Shown here one piece after another: positions 8,723-16,361 of a stretch of 64,000 nt of DNA. Position 1 is the first letter of the stretch. Each line of letters begins with the position of its first letter. The position numbers and the translations under genes were made by a program. A model generated the notes under the pieces. The model searched no databases. It saw only the letters and a program-made list of their open reading frames with translations, and was not told where the DNA came from. Source of the DNA: Pinibacter sp031553495. Lineage in GTDB: Bacteria; Bacteroidota; Bacteroidia; Chitinophagales; Chitinophagaceae. The stretch is from positions 62,001 through 126,000 of the forward strand of contig JAVBLN010000004.1 in assembly GCA_031553495.1 (NCBI GenBank). The letters run 5' to 3'.

Positions 8723-9328
8723 TTATTTAGAGTACAATTCCACAATCAATTGTTCCTTAATATTTTCAGGAACGCTTTCTCTTTCAGGGTATGCAATGAA
8801 AGTACCTTTTTGTTCTGTTTCATTCCAGTCCAGCCAGTTAAATTTAGCATTTCTGCCACGGAAATGGCTTGTAATGCTGGAGTTAACGCCTGATTTTGGT
8901 TTCAAACCAATAATATCACCGGGCTTCAACTGAAAAGAAGGTATATTAACAACCTCTCCATTTACTGTAATATGCTTGTGCGACACCAATTGGCGGGCAC
9001 CGGGACGAGAAGCAGACAAACCTAAACGATAAACTGTGTTATCTAAACGGGCTTCCAGCAATTTGATCAGGTTTTCACCGGTAACACCACGACGGCGGGA
9101 AGCCTCATCAAAAGTTTTACGGAACTGGCGCTCCAATACACCATAAGTGTATTTGGCTTTTTGTTTTTCACGCAATTGTAAAGCATATTCACCAAGGCTT
9201 TTACGTTTGCGTGTAGCTCCGTGCTGACCGGGAGGATTGCTGTTTTTGTTCAACCATTTACCATTGCCTAAAATAGGCTCACCAAAAATTCTTGAGATCT
9301 TAGTTTTTGGACCTGTGTAACGTGCCAT
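8723..9328 (-). CDS. rpsD: 30S ribosomal protein S4
   Basis: 201-residue primary 16S rRNA-binding protein. It has the N-terminal S4 domain (MARYTGPKTKISR start) and the S4 RNA-binding fold LIKLLEARLDNTVYRLG (~86-102). There is no N-terminal zinc-binding Cys quartet, so this is the zinc-free (C-) form. In many bacteria S4 represses its own operon by binding the mRNA; see the hairpins in this cluster. Confidence 0.97.
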   Translation of the reverse strand: MARYTGPKTKISRIFGEPILGNGKWLNKNSNPPGQHGATRKRKSLGEYALQLREKQKAKYTYGVLERQFRKTFDEASRRRGVTGENLIKLLEARLDNTVYRLGLSASRPGARQLVSHKHITVNGEVVNIPSFQLKPGDIIGLKPKSGVNSSITSHFRGRNAKFNWLDWNETEQKGTFIAYPERESVPENIKEQLIVELYSK

Positions 9329-9426
9329 AATTTAATACTAGATTTTTTAAGTTTCGATGTACAATCAGTAAAAATCTTAAAAATGAATTGTACACCCATT
9401 TTAATACAAAATATATGAAAAGCAAA

Positions 9427-9450
9427 ATGTACGGCTGCTACGCCGTACAT
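9427..9450 (-). promoter_or_regulatory. Hairpin between rpsK and rpsD
   Basis: Perfect 9-bp stem ATGTACGGC / GCCGTACAT with a 6-nt loop, followed on the minus strand by TTTGCTTTT. It sits in a 138-bp gap, and could act as attenuator, partial terminator or S4 target. Confidence 0.5.
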
Positions 9451-9466
9451 AATTTTATAGAAAAAA

Positions 9467-9871
9467 TTAAACTCTTCTTTTCTTTGGAGGACGGCACCCG
9501 TTGTGAGGAAGAGGTGTCACATCTTTAATCATTACCACTTCTATACCGGAGTTTGAAAGTGAGCGAATAGCGCCTTCACGTCCGGAACCGGGTCCTTTTA
9601 CATATACATCCACTCTTTTCAAACCCGCGTCAAAAGCAACTTTTGCAGCATCTGCAGCGGCCATTTGAGCTGCATACGGAGTATTCTTTTTAGAACCTCT
9701 GAAGCCCATTTTACCGGCAGATGACCAGGAAATAACCTGACCTTGCTTGTTAGTTAAACTGATAATAATATTGTTGAAGCTTGCTACAATGTGAGCATCC
9801 CCATAAGCGTCAACCTTTACGATCCTTTTTTTCGCAGCGGCTTTTGCGCTGTTTTGCTGTGCTTTCGCCAT
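9467..9871 (-). CDS. rpsK: 30S ribosomal protein S11
   Basis: 134 residues, whole S11 family protein: conserved DAHIVASFNNIIISLT, the FRGSKKNTPYAAQ segment and the C-terminal DVTPLPHNGCRPPKKRRV. S11 forms part of the mRNA platform of the 30S subunit. Between rpsM and rpsD, with unusually long flanking gaps of 160 and 138 bp. Confidence 0.97.
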   Translation of the reverse strand: MAKAQQNSAKAAAKKRIVKVDAYGDAHIVASFNNIIISLTNKQGQVISWSSAGKMGFRGSKKNTPYAAQMAAADAAKVAFDAGLKRVDVYVKGPGSGREGAIRSLSNSGIEVVMIKDVTPLPHNGCRPPKKRRV

Positions 9872-9941
9872 AAACTTTTTTAAAGGTAATCTTATTTAAA
9901 TTAAATATTCCGCACATCGGAACCGAACCAATTCCTCCATC

Positions 9942-10021
9942 GCACCTAAATATCCGGCAACTGGTTCTTTTATCAACAGGTGCATATAAAAAAGCCATTG
10001 ATAGTATATTACAACTATCAA
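9942..10021 (-). promoter_or_regulatory. Structured gap between rpsM and rpsK
   Basis: Two possible stems in the 160-bp gap: GCACCT (9942-9947) with AGGTGC (9978-9983), and TTGATAGT (9998-10005) with ACTATCAA (10014-10021). The spacing suggests a leader-type element. Function inferred only from position. Confidence 0.4.
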
Positions 10022-10031
10022 CAGCTCTTAA

Positions 10032-10412
10032 TTATTTCTTAGCAGCTTTCTTCTTACCGGCAACAGTCTTACGTTTACCTTTACGAGTACGGCTATTAGT
10101 TTTGGTGCGTTGACCACGAACCGGCAACCCTTTACGATGACGCAGGCCACGATAACAAGCGATATCAAGCAAACGCTTAATGCTCATTTGTACTTCAGAA
10201 CGCAAAGCACCTTCTACCTTAAATTCTTCATTGATAATATTACGAATTGCAGCTTGCTCTTCGTCATCCCATAGATGAACCTTTTTATCAAAATCAATAC
10301 CTGCTTTTGTCAGAATGTATTGAGCTGTTGAACGGCCAATACCATAAATGTAGGTTAAACCTATTTCGCCTCTCTTGTTTTTGGGTAAATCAACACCGGC
10401 AATACGAGCCAT
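10032..10412 (-). CDS. rpsM: 30S ribosomal protein S13
   Basis: 126-residue S13 with the N-terminal helix-two-turn-helix region (IYGIGRSTAQYIL) and the basic C-terminal tail RGQRTKTNSRTRKGKRKT that reaches the decoding centre. Located at the head of the 30S subunit, contacting S19 and the 50S subunit. Downstream of rpmJ. Confidence 0.97.
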   Translation of the reverse strand: MARIAGVDLPKNKRGEIGLTYIYGIGRSTAQYILTKAGIDFDKKVHLWDDEEQAAIRNIINEEFKVEGALRSEVQMSIKRLLDIACYRGLRHRKGLPVRGQRTKTNSRTRKGKRKTVAGKKKAAKK

Positions 10413-10416
10413 AATT

Positions 10417-10457
10417 CTATTTTAATTTTCGATTTTAATTTTCGATTTTAATTTTTT
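10417..10457. repeat. Short tandem repeat, 13-bp unit
   Basis: Three copies of a unit reading TTTTAATTTTCGA lie between rpmJ and rpsM, just upstream of the rpsM start. Confidence 0.6.
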
Positions 10458-10478
10458 CAGATTTGATAATTACAAAAA

Positions 10479-10595
10479 CTAACCCTGCCTTTGTTTGAAA
10501 CGAGGATTTTTTTTGTTAATTACAAACAATTTACCTTTTCTCCTCACAATCTTACAATCAGCACTACGCTTCTTGATGGATGTACGAACTTTCAT
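10479..10595 (-). CDS. rpmJ: 50S ribosomal protein L36
   Basis: 38-residue ribosomal protein read directly from the minus strand: starts MKVRTSIKKRSADCKIV, ends NPRFKQRQG. Only one of the zinc-ligand cysteines (Cys14) is present, with the usual remaining positions replaced (no second Cys, no His near the C-terminus), so it is the zinc-free form. Sits between infA and rpsM, its usual place. Confidence 0.95.
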   Translation of the reverse strand: MKVRTSIKKRSADCKIVRRKGKLFVINKKNPRFKQRQG

Positions 10596-10637
10596 TATAA
10601 TTTAATTTAAACGTTTTTCTCTTGTAAAAGATCACTC

Positions 10638-10856
10638 TTATTTATATCTGAAAATGATCCTTCCCCTTGAAAGGTCATATGGACTCATCTCAACACCTAC
10701 TTTATCTCCGGGTAAAATCCGGATATAGTGCATTCTCATTTTTCCGGAAATTGTCGCCAGAATTTCATGTCCATTCTCCAACTTAACCTTAAACATCGCA
10801 TTTGACAATGCCTCCAGAATGATTCCGTCTTGCTTAATTAGTGCTTGTTTCGCCAT
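10638..10856 (-). CDS. infA: Translation initiation factor IF-1
   Basis: 72 residues, exact family length, S1/OB fold: starts MAKQALIKQDGIILEAL, contains NGHEILATISGKMR and ends SRGRIIFRYK. Binds the 30S A site during initiation. First gene of this cluster. A perfect promoter box lies 17 bp upstream, and no secY or map gene precedes it, which is a break in the usual order. Confidence 0.97.
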   Translation of the reverse strand: MAKQALIKQDGIILEALSNAMFKVKLENGHEILATISGKMRMHYIRILPGDKVGVEMSPYDLSRGRIIFRYK

Positions 10857-10872
10857 ACTATTTTTGGGAGCG

Positions 10873-10880
10873 CAAAGATA
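10873..10880 (-). promoter_or_regulatory. Putative -7 box of infA cluster
   Basis: Minus-strand TATCTTTG followed by CGC, a perfect TAnnTTTG match just upstream of infA. It suggests that infA to rplQ form an independent transcription unit. Confidence 0.6.
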
Positions 10881-11110
10881 GGAGTTTATAAATTAATAAT
10901 AAAATAAATGAAGAAAAAATTACTTTTCATGCATATTATTCTTAAATACGGCGGTAAATATAAAACTTTTGGCGAATGTTTTGAAAAAGGCAATAAAAAA
11001 AAGAAAAAATTAATAAATAGAAGAATGGATTATTCTATGTACCTTTATATAAATCATAATTTATTGATTTTAAAACAATTACAAACACAAGCGTAACGAA
11101 AATCCAAGGT

Positions 11111-11500
11111 CTATGCCAAATCCACCTTCGTCATCTGGTGATAGTGATGCTGCAACTGATGTACAAAAAGTGGCCCCTTTAGTAACCGGTGGTCTTCTCT
11201 ATACCAAATTTCCATATCATCAAAATTGCCTGCATGAACCAATACCCTGAATGGCCCCTTCTTATACTTTGCATCTTCATTTTCGTATAACTCCTTTTCG
11301 AAACCCAACCGGTATAATTGATTTTCATTTACAACAATTGGCAGCAGGTCATTTTCAGTAAACCAGAATGACTGCACATCCGTTTTCACACAAATTTCTC
11401 TGTCTTCATGGTTAATGTCTGTAACAACACCTTCATTTACCTGGCCATCATAATTGGCCATTACAAAATCGCCTTCATGCAAGTCACTAATTTTTATCAT
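11111..11500 (-). CDS. Conserved hypothetical protein
   Basis: 129-residue protein of unknown function. It begins with a small beta-rich region (HEGDFVMANYDGQVNEGVV) that looks SH3/Tudor-like, and ends KGPLFVHQLQHHYHQMT. The C-terminal VHxLQ...Y..(L/M)T pattern recurs in small Bacteroidota proteins of unknown role. No signal peptide or membrane segment. It stands alone between infA and a repeat-rich region. Confidence 0.7.
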   Translation of the reverse strand: MIKISDLHEGDFVMANYDGQVNEGVVTDINHEDREICVKTDVQSFWFTENDLLPIVVNENQLYRLGFEKELYENEDAKYKKGPFRVLVHAGNFDDMEIWYREDHRLLKGPLFVHQLQHHYHQMTKVDLA

Positions 11501-11558
11501 ACTTTACGTTTTTTTACAATAGTTCGGGTAAGATAATTTTACAAACATTTTTTGGGGA

Positions 11559-11625
11559 ACCGGCGGCATTACTACTATTAAGCATCGTTGTGTCACTCAC
11601 TTGTACGGTAGTAATGCTATTCGGC
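11559..11625 (+). repeat. R1 repeat, forward
   Basis: Full copy: ACCGGCGG end, TTAAGCATCGTTGTGTCAC core, GTACGGTAGTAATGCTATT and TCGGC end. Confidence 0.85.
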
Positions 11626-11654
11626 GGGTGATGAGTTTTGAGTTATGGGTTATA

Positions 11655-11694
11655 AGTGCTTTTATTTTGGCTTGAAATCAGTGTATAAAGCACT
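11655..11694 (+). repeat. Hairpin module S
   Basis: AGTGCTTT and AAAGCACT form the arms; the centre reads GGCTTGAAATCAGTG. Six copies in the window. Confidence 0.7.
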
Positions 11695-11736
11695 TTCAAC
11701 TTTCAACTTTCAATTTTCAATTTTCAACTAATTTTT

Positions 11737-11790
11737 CACGCTCTGCAAGGCTTGTAGCCTTGCAGTACTATACTGTTGCTTTTAGCAACA
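11737..11790 (+). repeat. Double hairpin module H
   Basis: Two adjacent hairpins: CAAGGCT-TGT-AGCCTTG, and GTTGCT-TTT-AGCAAC. They are joined by CAGTACTATACT. Other copies at 26480, 47001 (half) and 51573. Confidence 0.8.
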
Positions 11791-12051
11791 CCCCTGTGTT
11801 TCAGTTACTATTGAGATTTATACAGCACACAATATTGCAATAACAACACAAACGAGCTTTTGTTGCAACGGTGGCGGGCGGCAGGATGCCGGTTTCCGGT
11901 TGCAAGATGCAAGTTACAGGTAGCAGGTGTTTCAACACAGGCAAACGCTACAGTATTCAAGCTATTTGAAATTGGAGCAGGGTCTTGGCGCTTGCAACCT
12001 GGAACCTGCCACTTGTAACCTGGAACCTGTAACTTGCCACCAGCCCTGCTC

Positions 12052-12116
12052 CATAGCATTACCACCGTACAAGTGAGTGACACAACTGAAGCTTAATAGT
12101 AGCAATACCGTCGGCT
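12052..12116 (-). repeat. R1 repeat, reverse
   Basis: AATAGCATT-like start, GTACAAGTGAGTGACACAAC core, CCGTCGGCT end. Partner of the forward copy at 11559. Confidence 0.8.
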
Positions 12117-12238
12117 CCATAATAATAACCATCAAATTAGAGCTGAGGCGAAATTTAATTCAGCAATTAAATGCATAAACATTTTCGGCTTTTTAAAATT
12201 GAAGCCGAATATGCGCTTTGAATTTTTACTTTTGGCTT

Positions 12239-12733
12239 ATGAAAATTGGACTCATTTCCGATACACACAACTACCTGGATGATGCTGTATTTAAATATTT
12301 TGACGCCTGCGATGAAGTATGGCACGCGGGAGATTTTGGTGAATTGGCTATTGCTGAAAAATTAAAATATTTCAAACCACTCAGAGCTGTGTATGGTAAT
12401 ATTGACGGGCCTGAAATCAGGTACAACTTTCCGGAAGAACTGGTGTTTAATTGCGAAGATATCACCGTTTTCATGAAACATATTGGCGGCTATCCCGGGC
12501 GTTATGCGCCAGGCGTGAAACAAAAAATTATTACAACAAAAGCGGGTTTATTTATAAGCGGCCATTCGCACATCCTGAAAGTAATGAATGATGACAAATT
12601 GAAATGCCTGCATATGAACCCCGGCGCTGCTGGTAATCAGGGTTGGCATCAAACAAGAACGCTCATCCGTTTTGCGATAGAAGGGAAAAACATAAAAAAT
12701 TGCGAGGTGATTGAATTGGGAAAACGAGGTTAA
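12239..12733 (+). CDS. Metallophosphoesterase, YfcE/MJ0936 family
   Basis: 164-residue calcineurin-like phosphodiesterase. Metal-binding motifs in order: D8-x-H10 (SDTH), G31-D32 (AGDFG), G53-N54 (YGNID), His81, and GHSH (108-111). This small single-domain architecture matches YfcE and MJ0936, which hydrolyse phosphodiesters in vitro; the natural substrate is unknown. The ATG at 12239 was preferred to 12218 because the fold begins there. Convergent with the membrane protein gene downstream. Confidence 0.9.
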   Translation: MKIGLISDTHNYLDDAVFKYFDACDEVWHAGDFGELAIAEKLKYFKPLRAVYGNIDGPEIRYNFPEELVFNCEDITVFMKHIGGYPGRYAPGVKQKIITTKAGLFISGHSHILKVMNDDKLKCLHMNPGAAGNQGWHQTRTLIRFAIEGKNIKNCEVIELGKRG

Positions 12734-12778
12734 AGAAAAACTTTTTGGTAACGCCACTTTCCCAATTCGTTGCTTTTA

Positions 12779-13219
12779 TTAATAAAGAGGTCTGCCTACT
12801 TCTCTTGCTGGCCACGGAATCATAACCAGTATAATGATCAGCGAAATGAAATATAACCAAAAGGCTGCGCCAAATGCGGATTTTTTCACTTTGAAGCGTG
12901 CTATTGTAATTAAGATAATGGCTATAAGCATTCCTGCGAAATGCTCAACAGCCCAATAGCGAAGTACACCGTTTTTCATTACTTCTCCCATACCCAGATC
13001 TAAAATTTTTTGAAGTCCCCACGCGCCGACGAACCATTGGTATAAACCGATTAACAGCGTTGTGTGCGCAGAAATAAGCAAAAACAAACTTGTTTTATTA
13101 AGCCCCCGGCCGGAAATTGAATTTCTCTTTGCAGTAAGTGATTGAACAATAGTAATGAACAATAAGATTAAAATAATCCATCTTAAAGCATTGTGTAAAT
13201 GCAGTAATGCTGTGTACAT
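12779..13219 (-). CDS. Cytochrome b-like four-helix membrane protein
   Basis: 146-residue integral membrane protein with four hydrophobic segments at about 9-25, 45-63, 92-108 and 117-137. Conserved-looking His residues fall at HLHNALRW (7-14), ISAHTTLL (49-56) and AVEHFAGM (90-97), compatible with heme binding. It ends with WPAREVGRPLY. Similar short proteins are annotated as cytochrome b in Bacteroidota; no partner gene is adjacent, so the electron-transfer role is an inference. Confidence 0.7.
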   Translation of the reverse strand: MYTALLHLHNALRWIILILLFITIVQSLTAKRNSISGRGLNKTSLFLLISAHTTLLIGLYQWFVGAWGLQKILDLGMGEVMKNGVLRYWAVEHFAGMLIAIILITIARFKVKKSAFGAAFWLYFISLIIILVMIPWPAREVGRPLY

Positions 13220-13379
13220 GTTAATGTTGGTTTTTAATTTGATTTAACGATAAAGCTATAAAAAAGTTTGGAATCCATTGTAAGACATGAAACAAGTTCT
13301 TAATTCGACACTTCATATCCTTTAGTATTTCTACTTGCTGTACCTTACAACTAAATCTTATTTTCGATTCTCAAACATC

Positions 13380-14363
13380 ATGTCTATGAGTTTTTTGCAG
13401 GTAACGAATATTTATAAAAAGATAGAAACAAATGATGTTCTGAACGGCATTAGTTTCTCACAGCAAAGGTTTCAGAACATTGCCATAGCAGGCGAAACCG
13501 GTTCCGGTAAAAGCACTTTGCTAAAGGCCATTGGCGGCCTATCGCAACCCGACAAAGGCGAAATTTATTTTGAAAACATACGTGTAAAAGGCCCTGCAGA
13601 AAAATTGATTCCGGGTCATGCCTGTATTGCCTATTTATCGCAACATTATGAATTGCTAAACAACTATAGAGTAGAAGAATTATTGTCTTATGCGAATGTA
13701 CTGCCGGAAAAAGAAGCCTACGAATTATTTGAGGTTTGTGAAATAGACCATTTACTAAAAAGGAGAACGGACAAACTATCCGGAGGAGAAAAACAACGCA
13801 TCGCGATGGCACGCCTTTTGATTTCATCGCCTTCACTTTTGTTGCTTGACGAACCGTTTTCCAACCTCGACCTGATTCATAAGAACACCGTAAAAAATGT
13901 AATCAACTATATTGGTAGTCGATTAAAAATTTCCTGTATCATTTGCTCACACGATCCACTTGATACACTTTCCTGGGCCAATGAAATTATTGTGTTGCGA
14001 AAAGGAAAAATAGTACAGCAGGGAACACCACAAGAAGTGTACCGCCATCCCGCCAGCGAATATGTTGCGGCTCTTTTTGGCGCCTATAATTTAATACAGG
14101 CAAGTGCTGCGGAAGTTTTTCAAAAGTATTCGCCTGATGGCCGCAGCTTGCTGATACGCCCTGAAAGTTTTAAAATAGTGCCATATAATACTACCGAATC
14201 CATTAAAGGAGTGGTGCAAAAAGTAGATTTTTCAGGAAGCATTTATGAACTGAAAGTGGCAATATCAGGAACTGATATTTTAGTAAAAACCACCGATAAC
14301 ACAATTAAAATAAATGATGTCATTTATCTTGCGTTATCGTCAGAAGATGTGTGGCGCGTGTAG
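13380..14363 (+). CDS. ABC transporter ATP-binding protein with TOBE domain
   Basis: 327-residue ATPase. Walker A GETGSGKST (38-46), Q-loop Gln88, signature LSGGE (133-137), Walker B LLLLDE (153-158), H-loop His191. The C-terminal ~70 residues (from LLIRPESF) form a TOBE-like beta domain, as in the importer group for Fe3+, spermidine, sulfate or molybdate. No permease or binding protein gene is adjacent, so the transporter partners are elsewhere. The start at 13380 removes 15 upstream residues that do not resemble the family. Confidence 0.9.
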   Translation: MSMSFLQVTNIYKKIETNDVLNGISFSQQRFQNIAIAGETGSGKSTLLKAIGGLSQPDKGEIYFENIRVKGPAEKLIPGHACIAYLSQHYELLNNYRVEELLSYANVLPEKEAYELFEVCEIDHLLKRRTDKLSGGEKQRIAMARLLISSPSLLLLDEPFSNLDLIHKNTVKNVINYIGSRLKISCIICSHDPLDTLSWANEIIVLRKGKIVQQGTPQEVYRHPASEYVAALFGAYNLIQASAAEVFQKYSPDGRSLLIRPESFKIVPYNTTESIKGVVQKVDFSGSIYELKVAISGTDILVKTTDNTIKINDVIYLALSSEDVWRV

Positions 14364-14388
14364 ATGTGGCAGTAGGCAGAAGAAATTG

Positions 14389-14491
14389 TTAACCACAAGG
14401 TTCACCAGGAAAGCACAAGGCACGCAAAGGTTGGTAACAATTCAGCAAACCCTTGTGTACCTTGAGCCTCTATTGTGCCCCTTGTGGTTAA
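14389..14491. repeat. Inverted repeat of AACCACAAGG type, copy 1
   Basis: Ends are perfect: TTAACCACAAGG (14389-14400) and CCTTGTGGTTAA (14480-14491), with further CACAAGG/CCTTGTG words inside. It sits in the convergent gap between the ABC gene and argH. A second copy lies at 63552-63654. Confidence 0.75.
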
Positions 14492-14509
14492 ACAACGGTG
14501 CTGTTTCTA

Positions 14510-15850
14510 TCACTTCAACAGATCATTTATCGCCGTATGCACATTTTGAAACTTAAAGCCCACAATTTGCTCCTTCATCATTCTTTCTACCTGCTCATTG
14601 CATAAGTTGCCTATACTACCTTCATGTGTGTGGTTAACATCCGTCGCATATGTGTAAGCGTTATTATCAATATCCAAACCTATTTTCTTATATGCATCAC
14701 GGAAAGGAATGCCTTGCAGTACCAATTTATTCACTTCTTCCACGCTGAATAAATATTTGTATTTCTCGTCAGCCAAAATATCTTTTTTTACTTCAATATT
14801 ACTTAGCATTAAGCCGGCCATTTCAATACAATCTTTCAATGTTTTAAAAGCAGGAAACAAATGCTCTTTCAACAATTGCAAATCACGGTGATAGCCAGAT
14901 GGCAGGTTCGTTGTCATCATCATAATCTCATTGGGCAAAGCCTTGATACGATTACAATGCGAACGGATCAATTCAAATACATCAGGATTTTTCTTGTGCG
15001 GCATAATGCTGCTGCCTGTGGTTAGCTCCACAGGGAAACTTACAAAACCAAAATTCTGGTTAAGGAATAAGCACGCGTCCATGCTTAACCTTGCCAAAGT
15101 ATCAGCCACATTGGCAAGTGCCATAGCCACAATTCGCTCTGCTTTTCCTCTTCCCATTTGGGCATACACCACATTGTAATTAAGATCTGCAAATCCGAGC
15201 AATTGTGTCGTCAAGGTTCTGTTTATTGGAAATGAAGAACCATAACCAGCCGCTGAACCCAAAGGATTTTTATTTACTATTTCATAAGCGGCTCTAAGCA
15301 CGTTCATATCATCCACCAAACCTTCCGCATATGCGCCGAACCATAATCCAAATGAAGATGGCATTGCCAACTGCAAGTGCGTATATCCCGGCAGCAGATC
15401 ATTCTTATACTTCTCGCTTTGCCTGATCAGCAACTCAAAGAAAGGAACAATTGTATTGACAACCTGTTCCAATTCATCTCTCATAAATAGTTTTACATCA
15501 ACCAAAACCTGGTCATTCCTGCTACGTGCGGAATGTATTTTTTTACCGGTATCGCCAAGTTTTTCAGTAAGTAAAAATTCTATTTGCGAATGAACATCCT
15601 CAATATTATCCCGGATTGAAAAAGGCGTTGCACTGTCTGCTGCTGTTGTTTTGTAAATATTCTTTAACTCAGCAACCAGCTCATTTGCCTCTTCACTTGT
15701 TAATAAACCAACTGTAGCAAGCATTTTTGCATGCGCCATATTTCCTAACACATCATGCTTCGCCATCATTACATCAAACTCACGATCACGTCCAACAGTA
15801 AAAGTTTCAACCTCTTTGAGCGATACGATCTTTTTTTGCCAAAGTTTCAT
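14510..15850 (-). CDS. argH: Argininosuccinate lyase
   Basis: 446 residues, typical size for the fumarase/aspartase superfamily. It cleaves argininosuccinate to arginine and fumarate, the last step. The three conserved blocks are HSARSRNDQ (106-114), GYTHLQ (155-160) with the catalytic His, and the signature GSSIMPHKKNPD (279-290). Last gene of the minus-strand arg cluster. It is separated from argE by a hairpin-flanked four-helix-bundle cassette. Confidence 0.97.
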   Translation of the reverse strand: MKLWQKKIVSLKEVETFTVGRDREFDVMMAKHDVLGNMAHAKMLATVGLLTSEEANELVAELKNIYKTTAADSATPFSIRDNIEDVHSQIEFLLTEKLGDTGKKIHSARSRNDQVLVDVKLFMRDELEQVVNTIVPFFELLIRQSEKYKNDLLPGYTHLQLAMPSSFGLWFGAYAEGLVDDMNVLRAAYEIVNKNPLGSAAGYGSSFPINRTLTTQLLGFADLNYNVVYAQMGRGKAERIVAMALANVADTLARLSMDACLFLNQNFGFVSFPVELTTGSSIMPHKKNPDVFELIRSHCNRIKALPNEIMMMTTNLPSGYHRDLQLLKEHLFPAFKTLKDCIEMAGLMLSNIEVKKDILADEKYKYLFSVEEVNKLVLQGIPFRDAYKKIGLDIDNNAYTYATDVNHTHEGSIGNLCNEQVERMMKEQIVGFKFQNVHTAINDLLK

Positions 15851-15880
15851 GGTTTTATGTTTTAAATTCTGAAGAAAATA

Positions 15881-16361
15881 GTAGCCGGTTGCCGGTTACC
15901 AGTAGCCAGTAGCCAGTAGTGGGTTACTAATCGGTACTTTCAACCCACTGTATGAATTTGTTTATCTGCTTGCTTAATACATTATACTGCTCATGCAGGC
16001 TTTTATATTTTTCTTCGTCTTTAAAAGATTTCGTTTCGAATAAAAAATCTAAATGAACTATTGTCTCATCACATTCAGACTGAGCATATACTAAAAACCT
16101 AATAAAATCAGCTTTATACCTTCTTCGGCCATAACCTTCAACAATTGCTGTAGTAACGGCTTTCGACGATCTTCTTATTTGACTTCCTTCTTCGAATTGC
16201 TCATATTTTGGTAATAACAATGATAGTTTATGTATCTCAATTGCTAATCGCTTTGAGTCTTTATATACATTTAATTCTCTAAAATTCTTCATAGTTTAAA
16301 CAAGGCAAGCATCTTATACAGTCAAACACTACCGGGCTACTGGCTACTGGCTACCGGCTAC
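15881..16361. mobile_element. Four-helix-bundle cassette 1 with inverted CCAGTAG arms
   Basis: Left arm 15881-15919 and right arm 16337-16361 are inverted copies of a heptad run (CCAGTAG / CTACTGG); about 22 of 25 positions pair. The gene at 15927-16292 fills the loop. The argE stop codon (16351-16353) lies inside the right arm. The layout matches intervening sequences of 23S rRNA, but here in an operon gap. Confidence 0.65.
15927..16292 (-). CDS. Four helix bundle protein (23S intervening-sequence family)
   Basis: 121-residue, all-helical protein. It starts MKNFRELNVYKDSKRLA and has the family core QIRRSSKAVTTAIVEGYGRR (38-57) and the ARG/FLVYAQSECDE helix. This is the family found in 23S rRNA intervening sequences, structurally related to the Avd accessory protein of diversity-generating retroelements. 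Biochemical role unknown. It sits alone in a hairpin-flanked cassette between argE and argH, in operon orientation, and is not plausibly part of arginine synthesis. Confidence 0.85.
   Translation of the reverse strand: MKNFRELNVYKDSKRLAIEIHKLSLLLPKYEQFEEGSQIRRSSKAVTTAIVEGYGRRRYKADFIRFLVYAQSECDETIVHLDFLFETKSFKDEEKYKSLHEQYNVLSKQINKFIQWVESTD

Larger units (their letters stand above)
11559..12116. mobile_element. Composite repeat element (complete copy 1)
   Basis: Order of modules: R1 forward (11559-11625), ATGAGT-like heptads, hairpin S (11655-11694), TTCAACT heptads, double hairpin H (11737-11790), a variable middle with inverted GGTTGCAAG-like and AACCTGGAACC words, and R1 reverse (12052-12116). 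The same order occurs at 51406-51940. It has no ORF, so any movement must be in trans. Confidence 0.65.
11501..12238. other. Intergenic region filled by composite repeat element
   Basis: 738 bp with no credible gene. Almost all of it is explained by the R1-S-H-R1 composite element at 11559-12116. A 91-codon ORF in this stretch is made of repeat sequence and is not considered real. Confidence 0.7.

Noticed and set aside
10908..11096. 62-codon ORF on the plus strand
   Set aside because: Lysine/isoleucine-rich translation of AT-rich promoter DNA upstream of infA; no family resemblance, and it overlaps the infA promoter region.
11808..12083. 91-codon minus-strand ORF
   Set aside because: Made of composite-element sequence with repeated CNLHLATG-like peptide words; no independent evidence of coding.
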